Shown here: positions 34,547-43,748 of the stretch, piece by piece
Position numbering within the stretch: position 1 is the first letter of the stretch
Layout of the letters: every line of letters starts with the position of its first letter
From: GCA-016699895 sp964633435
GTDB taxonomy: Bacteria; Patescibacteriota; Saccharimonadia; Saccharimonadales; Saccharimonadaceae
Length of the DNA: 64,000 nt
Reading direction: 5' to 3'
NCBI GenBank assembly: GCA_964633435.1
Contig: CAZWHA010000001.1
Span: forward strand, 62,001 to 126,000
Notes under the pieces: generated by a model
Told to the model about the DNA's origin: nothing
Database searches by the model: none
Seen by the model: only the letters and a program-made list of their open reading frames with translations
Program-made: the position numbers and the translations under genes

Positions 34547-36459
34547 GTCGACTCTATTCGTACTCGATTTAATAATAGTGAACTAAGGACAACTGATACG
34601 GAGCTAAAAGCCATAGCGAGACCCGCTAGCTCTGGGCCCAGTGTCAGACCAATACCGGCAAAAACGCCGGCAGCAATGGGGATGCCCAAAATGTTGTAGA
34701 TAAACGCCCAAAACAGATTCAGCCTGATACGATCAAAAGTCTTTTGACTGAGAAGCAGCGCCGTGACAACATCTCGAGGATTATTTCTGACCAAAACGAT
34801 GCCGCCTGATTCAATGGCAATATCCGTGCCTGACCCCATAGCAATACCGAGATCGCTCGTAGCCAGAGCCGGTGCGTCGTTGACGCCGTCACCGACAAAT
34901 GCTACTTTGCCGTGTTGTTGCAACGACTTGACATGATCGGCTTTGTCGACCGGCAGAACCTCAGCAATCACTTCATCAATACCCACCTGGTCAGCGATCG
35001 CCTGTGCCACTCGCTGATTATCGCCGGTAATCATGGCAGTGCGAAACCCCCGCCGCTCTAGTGCTGCAATCGCCGCAGCAGCCGTTTGCTTTGGCGCATC
35101 CTGGATAGCGATAAGACCGAGTACGCTGTCGCCTGCACCAATGATGACAACTGTCTTAGCTTGGCTCTGTAGACGCTCCATGGTGCGCTGCAGAGTGTCG
35201 TCAAATTTCGCCTCGCCCAATAATTTCAGATTACCAGCAAACGCTGGTTCGCCCGCCACCATCGCTGTAACACCTTTGCCCTCGATAGCCTGAAAATTTG
35301 TAGCATCGCCCGCCGTAATGCCGAGTGTTTTCGCTCTCTCTAAAATAGCGGCTGCTAGCGGATGTTCCGAGGCGTGTTCGAGCGTTGCCGCTAGTGTCAA
35401 CACCGCTCTTTCATCACCGATTACGTCCGTCACCACAGGCTGTCCAACCGTAATCGTACCAGTTTTGTCAAAAACGACTGTCTGTATAGTATGAGCCGCC
35501 TCGAGCACTTCGCCACTCTTGATCAGAATACCCATCTTGGCACCCCGCCCCGTTCCCACCATCAGAGCAGTTGGCGTCGCTAGGCCCAGCGCACACGGAC
35601 AAGCAATAATTAACACCGCCACTGCAAACAGCATAGCTGTCTCGACACTAGACCCCAGCAGCACGTACCAGACAACGAATGTCAGAATGGCGATAATTAA
35701 CACAGTAGGTACAAAGATCCGAGAGATGGCGTCGACTGTTTTCTGGATCGGGGCACGGCTGGCCTGAGCCCGTCGGACTAATTCGACGATATGCGCTAGG
35801 AGTGTGTCGGCACCGACCTTGGTAGCTCGAAACATAAAAGTCCCAGAGGTGTTGATGGTTGATCCGATCACCGCATCGCCCGCCTTTTTCGCGACCAGCA
35901 TACTCTCTCCCGTAACCATGGCTTCGTCGAGGCTCGACGATCCCTCGGTAATCACACCGTCAACCGGCACTTTTTGTCCTGGCTTGACACGCAAAATATC
36001 GCCAACTACTACCTCAGTCAGCGGCACACTAATTAGTTTACCATCACGCAGCACCTCGGCGTCTTTGGCCTGCAACTCCAGTAATTTTTGAGTGGCATTG
36101 CTAGCACGGCTTTTCATGGTCTCTTCGAGCACTTGACCTAGTAAAATAAAGGTGATGACAAAGGCTGCTACTTCAAAAAACACCGGTTGATGATGCAGCA
36201 TGGCATAAACACTATAGAGGTAGGCTGCAGTGCTACCGACAGCAATCAGCGTATCCATGTTGGCACTATGATTACGAAACGCCGCCCACGCCGTGCGCAT
36301 AAAGGGCCAACCCGCCACTGCCATAACTGCTGTCGTCAGTCCAAACATGGTCCAGACATGACCCGGCAAACTCCATCCAATCAGCGGATGCAACACCATC
36401 TCGACGAACATCGGCAGCGACAAGATGAGCGAGATGACGAAACGAGTACGAACGGTCAT
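34543..36459 (-). CDS. copA: Copper-exporting P1B-type ATPase without N-terminal metal-binding domain
   Basis: Pumps Cu(I) out of the cytoplasm. The 638 residues begin directly with the first membrane helices; the usual N-terminal HMA CxxC domain is absent. Present are the TGES actuator loop (MVTGESM), CPC in helix 6 (IACPCALGLATP), phosphorylation site DKTGT, HP (EHPLAA), GDGVNDAPAL, and the Cu-selectivity residues YN in helix 7 and MxxSS in helix 8. It overlaps the cupredoxin gene by one base and belongs to a CsoR-controlled operon. Confidence 0.94.
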   Translation of the reverse strand: MTVRTRFVISLILSLPMFVEMVLHPLIGWSLPGHVWTMFGLTTAVMAVAGWPFMRTAWAAFRNHSANMDTLIAVGSTAAYLYSVYAMLHHQPVFFEVAAFVITFILLGQVLEETMKSRASNATQKLLELQAKDAEVLRDGKLISVPLTEVVVGDILRVKPGQKVPVDGVITEGSSSLDEAMVTGESMLVAKKAGDAVIGSTINTSGTFMFRATKVGADTLLAHIVELVRRAQASRAPIQKTVDAISRIFVPTVLIIAILTFVVWYVLLGSSVETAMLFAVAVLIIACPCALGLATPTALMVGTGRGAKMGILIKSGEVLEAAHTIQTVVFDKTGTITVGQPVVTDVIGDERAVLTLAATLEHASEHPLAAAILERAKTLGITAGDATNFQAIEGKGVTAMVAGEPAFAGNLKLLGEAKFDDTLQRTMERLQSQAKTVVIIGAGDSVLGLIAIQDAPKQTAAAAIAALERRGFRTAMITGDNQRVAQAIADQVGIDEVIAEVLPVDKADHVKSLQQHGKVAFVGDGVNDAPALATSDLGIAMGSGTDIAIESGGIVLVRNNPRDVVTALLLSQKTFDRIRLNLFWAFIYNILGIPIAAGVFAGIGLTLGPELAGLAMAFSSVSVVLSSLLLNRVRIEST

Positions 36460-36830
36460 TATTTAATGATGACCTTTCCATGGAACATGTTCATGCCGCA
36501 GGCGTACGGATATTCGCCTGGTTGACTGGTGTCGATATCGATAGCATGCTGCTGGCCCATGGGTAGCTCTCGGCTAATGCCAAAGTCCGGAAATACCACC
36601 TGCGAAAAACAGCCTGACGGATCCTGACGATCAAAAACGATCTGAGCCGGCACACCCCGCTGCAACACGACAGTGTTTGGCGTGTAGCCACCACTAACCG
36701 TTACCCGCACCTGCTGTTTGTTGTCGGTTACCCTCGCCACTACTGCCTTGGCTTTCCGCCAGCCAAAGAACCACCAGACGACCAGTCCGATCAACAATGT
36801 TGCACCAATAGTAACCGCTATTTTGTCCAT
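36459..36830 (-). CDS. Membrane-anchored cupredoxin-like copper protein
   Basis: A single N-terminal membrane helix (residues about 5-22) anchors a cupredoxin-fold domain outside the membrane. Likely copper ligands lie in CGMNMFHG near the C-terminus, and a further Cys lies in PSGCFSQVV. Length 123. It is placed between csoR and copA, so it probably binds copper handed over by the exporter. Domains of this kind are found fused or adjacent to CopA in Gram-positive bacteria. Confidence 0.85.
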   Translation of the reverse strand: MDKIAVTIGATLLIGLVVWWFFGWRKAKAVVARVTDNKQQVRVTVSGGYTPNTVVLQRGVPAQIVFDRQDPSGCFSQVVFPDFGISRELPMGQQHAIDIDTSQPGEYPYACGMNMFHGKVIIK

Positions 36831-36838
36831 TTTCCTCC

Positions 36839-37108
36839 TTATTTTTTACGTTTTAATCGATAAACTTTTAAGATCTCGGCAGTGGCTTGCGCCTCTTGGC
36901 CGGATTTTAGCTGATGAACGACGTGAGTGCCGAGATGGTTTTCCAGTAACAAATCCTCGACGCCCGACAACGCCTCTTTGATAGCCGATACCTGCGTGAT
37001 GATGTCAATGCAATACTTTTCGTCCGCAATCATGTTTTGTAAACCGCGGATCTGTCCCTCGGCGATCTTGAGACGGCGGATAGCTCTGGCTTTCAAGGCT
37101 GCTTTCAT
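36839..37108 (-). CDS. csoR: CsoR family metal-sensing repressor
   Basis: An 89-residue all-helical DNA-binding repressor that releases its operator on binding Cu(I). Helix 1 RAIRRLKIAEGQIRGLQNMI is typical. In Mycobacterium CsoR the ligands are Cys36, His61 and Cys65; here the matching positions are Cys (KYCIDI), His 25 residues later (ENHL) and His instead of Cys four residues on (GTHVV). The C-H-H set is atypical and might change metal preference. A perfect operator lies directly upstream. Confidence 0.9.
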   Translation of the reverse strand: MKAALKARAIRRLKIAEGQIRGLQNMIADEKYCIDIITQVSAIKEALSGVEDLLLENHLGTHVVHQLKSGQEAQATAEILKVYRLKRKK

Positions 37109-37117
37109 AATTTTATT

Positions 37118-37134
37118 ATACCCCCTGGGGGTAT
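37118..37134. promoter_or_regulatory. CsoR operator
   Basis: ATACCCCCTGGGGGTAT, a perfect 17-bp palindrome of the known CsoR type, ending 9 bp before the csoR ATG. It implies autoregulation of csoR-cupredoxin-copA. Confidence 0.9.
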
Positions 37135-37188
37135 TTTATGTCAAACAATTACTAGACTTTTCAAAAATAATTCTGTTATACTAAACAT

Positions 37189-37680
37189 ATGCAAGATGAC
37201 AAAGGTGGGCAAAAGGCACCAGCGGCCACGCCAATTCGATGGACCGCCTCTGACTCGGTGGATCACGATCGCAGCCGCATGTGGTACCTCGCAGCAATTC
37301 TGATCGCCGCAGGCGCGATTGGACTAGCCATTTGGCTGGGCCAGTGGTCGCTCGCTATCCTAATCCTGGTCATCCTGGTCGCTGTCTTTGTCGTCGTACG
37401 CAGGCCATCCCGCGAAATCCAGTATGAATTATCAGGCGATGGTTTGTTGATCGATAACCAACACTATCCGCTAAATAGCTTTCGGGCCTTTGGCGTCCGC
37501 CGCGATGGTGCTCTGTGGCAATTGGTGCTCATCCCCGTTAAACGCTTTTCACTGTCGGTCACGATGTTTATCAACGAAGACCAGGGCGAACAGATCGTCG
37601 ATTTTCTCGGTACTCTGTTGCCAATGGAGGAAGTCAAGGCAGATTTTGTCGACGACCTCAGCAAAAAACTAAAACTCTAA
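37189..37680 (+). CDS. Two-helix membrane protein with cytoplasmic domain
   Basis: 163 residues: polar start, two close membrane helices (about 33-52 and 54-70), then about 90 residues beginning RRPSREIQYELSGDGLLID that look like a PH-like or DUF-type beta domain with final amphipathic helix. No named family recognised. TATACT lies 6 nt before the ATG without a ribosome-binding site. The next feature is a tRNA gene, so it is probably transcribed alone. Confidence 0.72.
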   Translation: MQDDKGGQKAPAATPIRWTASDSVDHDRSRMWYLAAILIAAGAIGLAIWLGQWSLAILILVILVAVFVVVRRPSREIQYELSGDGLLIDNQHYPLNSFRAFGVRRDGALWQLVLIPVKRFSLSVTMFINEDQGEQIVDFLGTLLPMEEVKADFVDDLSKKLKL

Positions 37681-37719
37681 TTGCTCTCGCCTACGCCATC
37701 TGATACAATACATAGCGAA

Positions 37720-37813
<94 letters not shown>

Positions 37814-37833
37814 CATTATTAGAGGAGGCCTAC

Positions 37834-38229
37834 ATGGAAGACTCAATTTTTACGAAAATTATCAGGGGTGAAATACCCTGTCACAAGGTGTATGAAGACG
37901 AACAGACTATCGCGTTCCTGACTATTCAGCCATTTGCACCAGCACACACGCTGGTCGTGCCAAAACGTCAGGTTAGCCAGTTATGGGATCTGGACGATAG
38001 CGAATATGACTATCTCATGAAAACAGTTAGAAAGGTCGCCCTCCATCTCCGACAGGTATCGGGCAAGGATCGGGTCGGTATGGCTGTAAAGGGCTTTGAT
38101 GTACCACACATCCATGTTCATCTAGTGCCGATTTCTCGTGGTGACGGAGTAAGTCTCGATCAAAACGGTTTACCAATCGCCGACAACGATGAGCTAGCGG
38201 CAATCGCCAAACAGTACCACATGCTATGA
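37834..38229 (+). CDS. HIT family nucleotide-binding hydrolase
   Basis: 131 residues from the ATG preceded by AGAGGAGG. The histidine triad HIHVHLVP is intact near residue 90, and the opening SIFTKIIRGEIPCHKVYED is that of Hint-type proteins, which hydrolyse adenosine phosphoramidates. The upstream extension in this frame runs through the tRNA gene and is rejected. Overlaps rlmH by ATGA. Confidence 0.94.
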   Translation: MEDSIFTKIIRGEIPCHKVYEDEQTIAFLTIQPFAPAHTLVVPKRQVSQLWDLDDSEYDYLMKTVRKVALHLRQVSGKDRVGMAVKGFDVPHIHVHLVPISRGDGVSLDQNGLPIADNDELAAIAKQYHML

Positions 38230-38669
38230 TCCGAATTATTGCCATCGGCAAAAAGCACGACCCCGAGCTGCTCGCCGCCATCCAGAGCTACCAGCAGCGC
38301 CTCAGAAAGCCGTTTGAGGTTAACTGGTCACTCTTGCCCTATTCCAGCAAAAGCGGCCTGGAGGCCCGTGACGACGAGTCAGGGCGCATTCTGGATCAGT
38401 TAGATCCGAGCAATTTCGTGATTTTACTCGACGAGCGTGGCCAGGGCCTATCAAGTTCGGACTTTTCTGCCCTGTTAACCACTCAATCAAATGTGACAAT
38501 TATTATCGGTGGCGCTTATGGCGTTAATGACCGGCTGCGCCAGCGTGCCAGCCAGGTGCTATCACTGTCTGACATGATCTTTCCCCATCAGCTCGTCCGA
38601 TTGATTCTGATTGAACAGATCTACCGGGCTCAAGCGATTGCAGATAATCATCCGTATCACCATATATAA
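38226..38669 (+). CDS. rlmH: 23S rRNA (pseudouridine-1915 N3) methyltransferase
   Basis: SPOUT-class enzyme that methylates helix 69 pseudouridine of 23S rRNA. The trefoil-knot features are visible: FVILLDERGQGLSS, IIIGGAYGVND, LSLSDMIFPHQLVRLILIEQ and the closing NHPYHH. Length 147 is typical. Coupled to the HIT gene by a four-base overlap. Confidence 0.95.
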   Translation: MIRIIAIGKKHDPELLAAIQSYQQRLRKPFEVNWSLLPYSSKSGLEARDDESGRILDQLDPSNFVILLDERGQGLSSSDFSALLTTQSNVTIIIGGAYGVNDRLRQRASQVLSLSDMIFPHQLVRLILIEQIYRAQAIADNHPYHHI

Positions 38670-38689
38670 GTTGTTATATTATGTAATAC

Positions 38690-38718
38690 TTGACATAAAT
38701 GCAAATCTGTGCTAGACT
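38690..38718 (+). promoter_or_regulatory. Promoter of small secreted protein gene
   Basis: TTGACA (38690-38695), 17-bp spacer, TAGACT (38713-38718). The ATG chosen for the gene lies 10 nt after the -10 box, giving a very short or absent leader. Confidence 0.7.
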
Positions 38719-38728
38719 GATTGTTGTA

Positions 38729-39025
38729 ATGTTTAAAAATCAAAATACAACCATGACACTACCCCAAAATCTATTGATGACGGCACTGAGTTACGGTATG
38801 CTGCTGTCATCGATGCACGGCGCCTACGCTGGCGGACACGGCTCCCTAGCGCCGTCTGATTTTCGAACACAGGTGATTCGCGAGATGCATACTCACAGTG
38901 ACATCCAGATTCAGGCTAACCGAGTTATCCTGGATCCCCGTTCGTTACGCAGCATTCGCAGTGAAGATGACAAGCTAGCCGAAACCGACGGTCTGCGTGG
39001 CAACTGGGATGTTTACCGCAGTTAG
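38729..39025 (+). CDS. Small secreted protein of unknown function
   Basis: 98 residues from MFKNQNTTM. A hydrophobic segment (LLMTALSYGMLLSSMHGAYA) fits a signal peptide cleaved after AYA; the mature chain of about 65 residues has no Cys and is polar, with HTHSDIQIQ. The ten residues ahead in the same frame overlap the promoter and are dropped. No family recognised. Confidence 0.6.
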   Translation: MFKNQNTTMTLPQNLLMTALSYGMLLSSMHGAYAGGHGSLAPSDFRTQVIREMHTHSDIQIQANRVILDPRSLRSIRSEDDKLAETDGLRGNWDVYRS

Positions 39026-39029
39026 ATCG

Positions 39030-41579
39030 TTACGACATCGTCGTGAGCTCGTTCGCTAGGCGTCGTTCGAGCTCTTTTTTGGTAGCTAAGGTCTGGCGAC
39101 TGTCCTCTACCAAGTGAGCTGGCGCTTTGTCGATGTAGCTCTGGTTTGATAAACGATTTTCCAGGGTTGCGATCTCGCGGCGCACGTCGACGAGACGTAA
39201 TTCCAGTTGCGTCTGATGCTCGTACAGCAATTCTTCGCTAATATCCAGCCACACAGCATGATTGGGCGATGGGATGCGTAACCCCTTCCCTGCCGAAACC
39301 TGCTCAACTGTTTCTAAATTCGCTAATGCTCGGATTAGATCAGCGTTATCAGCGATGAGTCGATCATCTTCATACAGCAGACGATATTTTCCAGCCGGCA
39401 GCTGCGCCAGTGTGAAGCGGAGTTCATTCACTAGGCTCTGTATCTGATCGAACTGAGTCGCGGCCGCTCTATCGTAATCGAGCGCTTCTGGCCATGATTG
39501 GCCGATCAACAGCGACTGGTCGTTATGGAGCGTCGTCCAAATTGTCTCGGTGACGAACGGCGCAAACGGATGCGCCAGCCGCAGCACAATATCGAGTACA
39601 TGGACCAAAAATGCCGGCTGCGTGTCCTGTTTGCTGGCTTCGATAAACCAGTCAGCAACATCATCCCAGACGGCATGATAAATCGTCTCGGCCGCCTCGG
39701 CAAAGCGATACTGTTGCAGGTGATCGTCTAGCTGCTGACGGGCAGCGTCCAGTCGAGCCAGCACCCAATGCTCGGCCAACGACTGCGGTACGGCAGCGTT
39801 CACCGCCGCCTGATCGTAAATAGTCTCGCCAGCTTTGTTTTCAATAAAGCGTGTTACGTTCCAGAGTTTGTTACAAAAATTACGCCCTGCCACCACCGTA
39901 GCCGGCGAAAAGGCCTGGCTCTGCCCTGCCGAACGGTTCATGACTACGCCGAGACGCAGCGCATCCGAACCGAACTCCGTCACCACCTCTAGCGGGTTAA
40001 GTACATTGCCTTTGCTCTTGCTCATTTTCTGGCCATGCTCGTCGAGGATCAGACCGTGCAAATAGACGTCACGGAACGGTACTTTGTCGGTAACATACAA
40101 CCCTAGCATGATCATACGCGATACCCAGGGGCGCAGAATATCAAAACCCGTCTCCATCACCGAATTAGGATAAAAGCGTGCCAGACCACCGTCTGACAAG
40201 TAATCAGTCGTAATAAATGGCCACTGACCAGAGCTAAACCAGGTATCAAAGGTGTCTTCGTCGCGTTTATACGTTCGACCATCTACTTCGATTTCCGATT
40301 GATCCACTCGAGTGTCAAACACCCAGTCATCTGGATCATCGACGTTCTGAAACGCCGGAATGGGAATGCCCCACGGGATCTGGCGACTGAGGTTCCAGTC
40401 GCGCAGCTCATCGTAATAGCGCATCAGCTCATCACCCTTTTGCGACGGCGTAAAGGTGATCTGGCCATCCTGAATCGCCTGTTTAGCCCGCTGCGCCAGC
40501 GGTTGGACATCCATAAACCACTGGTCCATTAACATAGGCTCGATCACCGTGCCACATTTGTAACAAGTACCGACGCGATTACGATAGTGTTCGTCGACTT
40601 TGACCAGCAGGCCTTTTTCTTTCAAGGCTTCGACGACCGCTTGGCGAGCCTCGGCCACCGTCAGGCCAGCAAACTGACCAGCCTTTTTGTTCAGACGACC
40701 GTCTCTGTCAATGACCTGCACCGCTGGCAGATTGTGGCGCTGGGCGATCTCCCAGTCATTAAAATCATGGGCCGGTGTAATCTTTACCACCCCCGTACCA
40801 AATTCGGGATCGACGTGATCATCGGCTACCACTTGAATCGTGAAATCACCGTTTAGGCCCTCCACCGTAATCTCCTGCCCCACGTACTGCTGGTAACGTT
40901 CGTCATTCGGATTGACAGCCACTGCCGTATCGCCAAACTTCGTTTCCGGCCTAGTGGTCGCCAGCTCGAACGGACCATATTTCATATAGTATAGCGGCGT
41001 CGTGCGGTCCTTGTATTCCACCTCGATATCGGCAAAGGCAGTTTGATGAAACGTGCAGTAATTAGCCAGTCGCTTGCCCCGGTAAATCAGCTTGTCATCC
41101 CAGAGCTTTTTGAAGGTATCATAGACCGTACTGACCACTTTTTCGTCCAGTGTAAACACCAATGAGCTCCAATCACACGAGGCGCCGAGCGCTCGCAACT
41201 GCAATTCCATATTACCCCGCTGTTCGTGGACGAAATCCCAGGTCATCTGGTATAGTTCATCACGTGAAAAATCAAAACGTGACTTGCCCGCTGCCTCGAG
41301 ATTACGCTCGAACACCACCCAGGTTTCAAATCCAGCGTGATCAGCCCCTGGAATCCAGATCGTATCGCGACCTTTCATACGGTGATAGCGAGTCAAAATA
41401 TCCTGGAGCGGAATCATATAACCATGTCCAACATGCAAATTACCGTTAGCATTCGGCGGCGGCATGACAATCGAATACGGTTCGCCCTGCCCCGTTGGAG
41501 CGAACGCCCCGCTACTCTCCCAGAGTGCGTAGACCCCTGTCTCGTACTCGGCCGGTTCATATGCTTTTGATAATTTCAT
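39030..41579 (-). CDS. valS: Valyl-tRNA synthetase
   Basis: Class Ia synthetase of 849 residues. PPPNANGNLHVGHGY carries the HIGH motif; the CP1 editing domain includes ATTRPETKFGDTA; KMSKSKGNV follows near 520; a C-terminal coiled coil (about 785-849) has the ValS-type tRNA-binding arm. The RBS is weak. The message starts from a region that also contains the divergent FemX-like gene's -10 box. No T-box leader was found. Confidence 0.97.
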   Translation of the reverse strand: MKLSKAYEPAEYETGVYALWESSGAFAPTGQGEPYSIVMPPPNANGNLHVGHGYMIPLQDILTRYHRMKGRDTIWIPGADHAGFETWVVFERNLEAAGKSRFDFSRDELYQMTWDFVHEQRGNMELQLRALGASCDWSSLVFTLDEKVVSTVYDTFKKLWDDKLIYRGKRLANYCTFHQTAFADIEVEYKDRTTPLYYMKYGPFELATTRPETKFGDTAVAVNPNDERYQQYVGQEITVEGLNGDFTIQVVADDHVDPEFGTGVVKITPAHDFNDWEIAQRHNLPAVQVIDRDGRLNKKAGQFAGLTVAEARQAVVEALKEKGLLVKVDEHYRNRVGTCYKCGTVIEPMLMDQWFMDVQPLAQRAKQAIQDGQITFTPSQKGDELMRYYDELRDWNLSRQIPWGIPIPAFQNVDDPDDWVFDTRVDQSEIEVDGRTYKRDEDTFDTWFSSGQWPFITTDYLSDGGLARFYPNSVMETGFDILRPWVSRMIMLGLYVTDKVPFRDVYLHGLILDEHGQKMSKSKGNVLNPLEVVTEFGSDALRLGVVMNRSAGQSQAFSPATVVAGRNFCNKLWNVTRFIENKAGETIYDQAAVNAAVPQSLAEHWVLARLDAARQQLDDHLQQYRFAEAAETIYHAVWDDVADWFIEASKQDTQPAFLVHVLDIVLRLAHPFAPFVTETIWTTLHNDQSLLIGQSWPEALDYDRAAATQFDQIQSLVNELRFTLAQLPAGKYRLLYEDDRLIADNADLIRALANLETVEQVSAGKGLRIPSPNHAVWLDISEELLYEHQTQLELRLVDVRREIATLENRLSNQSYIDKAPAHLVEDSRQTLATKKELERRLANELTTMS

Positions 41580-41685
41580 TTATTGCTCCGCTATATCCTG
41601 CTAATTGACTTTTCACGTGAAGTGTTTGCTAATGCACAAACAATTTCTGCTACTATTTTATCATATCGGTGGTAAAATATAAGAT

Positions 41686-42666
41686 GTGATACAGCAAGTA
41701 ACAAATCAACAGGAATGGGATGATTTTGTCGTCGCCCACAGCGGTCATCCGCTACAATTATGGGGCTGGGGTGAACTGAAATCAACGCACAACTGGCAGG
41801 CGCATCGCCTTGTCGCGGGCCAGGGAACCGACCTCTGTGGGGCTCAGATTTTGACTCGAGCCGTACCCGGGATAGGGAAGACGATCGCCTATGTACCGCG
41901 AGGACCGATTGGTGACCCGCCGCACCCGGCAGCCTTGCGAGAACTAGTCGACTATGCCAAGCGCTCGCTAGGGGCCATCGTTTTAACCATTGAACCGCAC
42001 TGGCAGAGGATGGCACGCCCCAAAGGCTGGCGTCAGAGCTCGCACGACATCCTCCTCGCCAGCACGCTGATCCTCGACCTGACTAAATCAGAAGAAGAAT
42101 TGCTAGCCGACATCCCGCGCAAGCGCCGCTATGATATTCGGAAATCGACCGAAGCAGTTCATTTGATCAGAGAAGCCAACGGTGTCGAAGATATCGACAA
42201 GTGCCTAAAACTTTATCGTCACACCGCCGAACGAGCTGGTTTCGACCTCCATAACGACCAGTATTACCAAGATATTGCCGCCAAACTTGGTCCAGCTTCG
42301 CGGCTGTTTGCTGTCTGGAACGAAGCAGGAGAACCGATTGCCATGACCTGGCTGGCCGTCACGCCAGCGGTAGCATTCGAACTCTACGGTGGGATTAACG
42401 AAGAGGGTACGAACCTGCGGGCCAACTTTGCTCTGAAATGGTATTGTATTACAGAAATGAAGAGAGAAGGGGTCCGCGAATATGACTTTAACGGACTGCT
42501 AAACGACGGTATCAGTACGTTCAAGCGCAATTTTGCTAGTCACGAAAATCAGCTAGTCGGCACTTGGGATTATCCACTGTCGCCGCTGTATTACCTCTGG
42601 TCGATAGCTTTACCGCTCGCCAAGTGGGCGATACGTGCCGGCAGCAAAATCAGAGGCAAATCATGA
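41686..42666 (+). CDS. FemABX-type aminoacyltransferase (peptidoglycan bridge), copy 1
   Basis: FemX/MurM proteins add amino acids from aminoacyl-tRNA to the lipid II stem peptide. The 326 residues show the tandem GNAT fold: LWGWGELKSTHNWQAHRL, TIAYVPRGP, the RKRRYDIRKS-like basic segment, and YDFNGLLNDGISTFKRNF at the end. Start is GTG; TAAAAT lies 7 nt before it. The next copy overlaps by ATGA. The basic C-terminus may touch the membrane where lipid II sits. Confidence 0.88.
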   Translation: MIQQVTNQQEWDDFVVAHSGHPLQLWGWGELKSTHNWQAHRLVAGQGTDLCGAQILTRAVPGIGKTIAYVPRGPIGDPPHPAALRELVDYAKRSLGAIVLTIEPHWQRMARPKGWRQSSHDILLASTLILDLTKSEEELLADIPRKRRYDIRKSTEAVHLIREANGVEDIDKCLKLYRHTAERAGFDLHNDQYYQDIAAKLGPASRLFAVWNEAGEPIAMTWLAVTPAVAFELYGGINEEGTNLRANFALKWYCITEMKREGVREYDFNGLLNDGISTFKRNFASHENQLVGTWDYPLSPLYYLWSIALPLAKWAIRAGSKIRGKS

Positions 42667-43748
42667 GTTATCAGTTCAGCGAATTAGAAGTGAAAGCCTG
42701 GGACACCTTTGAACGAGCCCACCCTGACGGGCAGTTTTTACAGGGCATTCAACGCATCGCTAAACGTCGCCAGATGGGCTATCAGAGCTATATTATCGGT
42801 GTTAAACAGAATGGGAAAATTATTGGGGGTGGTGTACTGCTCGGCAGGGATGGTGAATTTTGGATGCCATATGGCCCATTGCTCGACTGGGAAAATACCG
42901 AGCTGGTCCGCTATTTCCTCGACCAAGTTATTGACTTTTCACGCGGAAAAGGTTTTATTAAAATTGAAATCTTCCCGAGAATTCTATTGTCCATCAGAGA
43001 CAACAAAGGTACCGTGCTCGACAGCTGGGATCGATCAGACCTAAAGCAACAATTCGGCGCAGCTGGTTTTACCTATCAGGGCGAAACTATTAATTACCAG
43101 ATGAAAGCAGGGCGCTGGGCTTTCGTGAAAGATCTGGCGGGAATCAAAACCGTCGAACAGTTACGAGCCAGTTACCGCAAAACCCTGCGTGCCAGACTAC
43201 GTCAGACCGAAGGGCAGGTTGACATGACCACCCTCACGCGCGACGAACTCCCAACTCTCGTTGGTTTGATCGATGATTCGGACGAGCGCAATGGCGTATC
43301 GGGTCGAGAGTTACGCTATTACCAACTGATGTACGATGCCTTTGGCGATGATGTGCAGTTCGTGATAGCACGCAAAAGTGATGATCAGACTCCGATAGCT
43401 GGCGCTATTTTTATTCACCATGGCCACGAAATTTCTTCGTATCTCAGTGGTATGGATCGTCACTACCGCCATCTAAACGGGCGAGCCTGGCTCCAAGATT
43501 ATATGATGACAAAATACCTAGGCACTACAGTGACGCGTGTAAACTTTTTCTGGATTGAAGGCAAGTTCCACGATAACCACTTGTTGGAATTCAAGAGTGG
43601 CTTTGGCGGTGTGGTCGAGGAGTATATCGGTGGTTTTGAAAAAGTCCTGCGACCAAGTGTATACACTGGTCGGAAAATCATAGGGAAGGGCAAACGCTTC
43701 GCTAAAAAACTATTATCGGTTCCAAGCCGTCTTCGTCATCGAAATTGA
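42663..43748 (+). CDS. FemABX-type aminoacyltransferase, copy 2
   Basis: 361 residues starting MSYQFSELEVKAWDTF, translated from the overlap with copy 1. Family marks: a first GNAT half with YGPLLDWEN, the RKTLRARLRQTEG segment, and a second half with HHGHEISSYLSGMD and FFWIEGKFHDNH. Longer N-terminal extension would overlap copy 1 deeply and is rejected. Its 3' end overlaps tsaD by 36 bp in convergent orientation. Confidence 0.87.
   Translation: MSYQFSELEVKAWDTFERAHPDGQFLQGIQRIAKRRQMGYQSYIIGVKQNGKIIGGGVLLGRDGEFWMPYGPLLDWENTELVRYFLDQVIDFSRGKGFIKIEIFPRILLSIRDNKGTVLDSWDRSDLKQQFGAAGFTYQGETINYQMKAGRWAFVKDLAGIKTVEQLRASYRKTLRARLRQTEGQVDMTTLTRDELPTLVGLIDDSDERNGVSGRELRYYQLMYDAFGDDVQFVIARKSDDQTPIAGAIFIHHGHEISSYLSGMDRHYRHLNGRAWLQDYMMTKYLGTTVTRVNFFWIEGKFHDNHLLEFKSGFGGVVEEYIGGFEKVLRPSVYTGRKIIGKGKRFAKKLLSVPSRLRHRN

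Noticed and set aside
41580..41685. Possible T-box leader before valS
   Set aside because: Only short hairpins are present; no T-box sequence, specifier loop or terminator was found.
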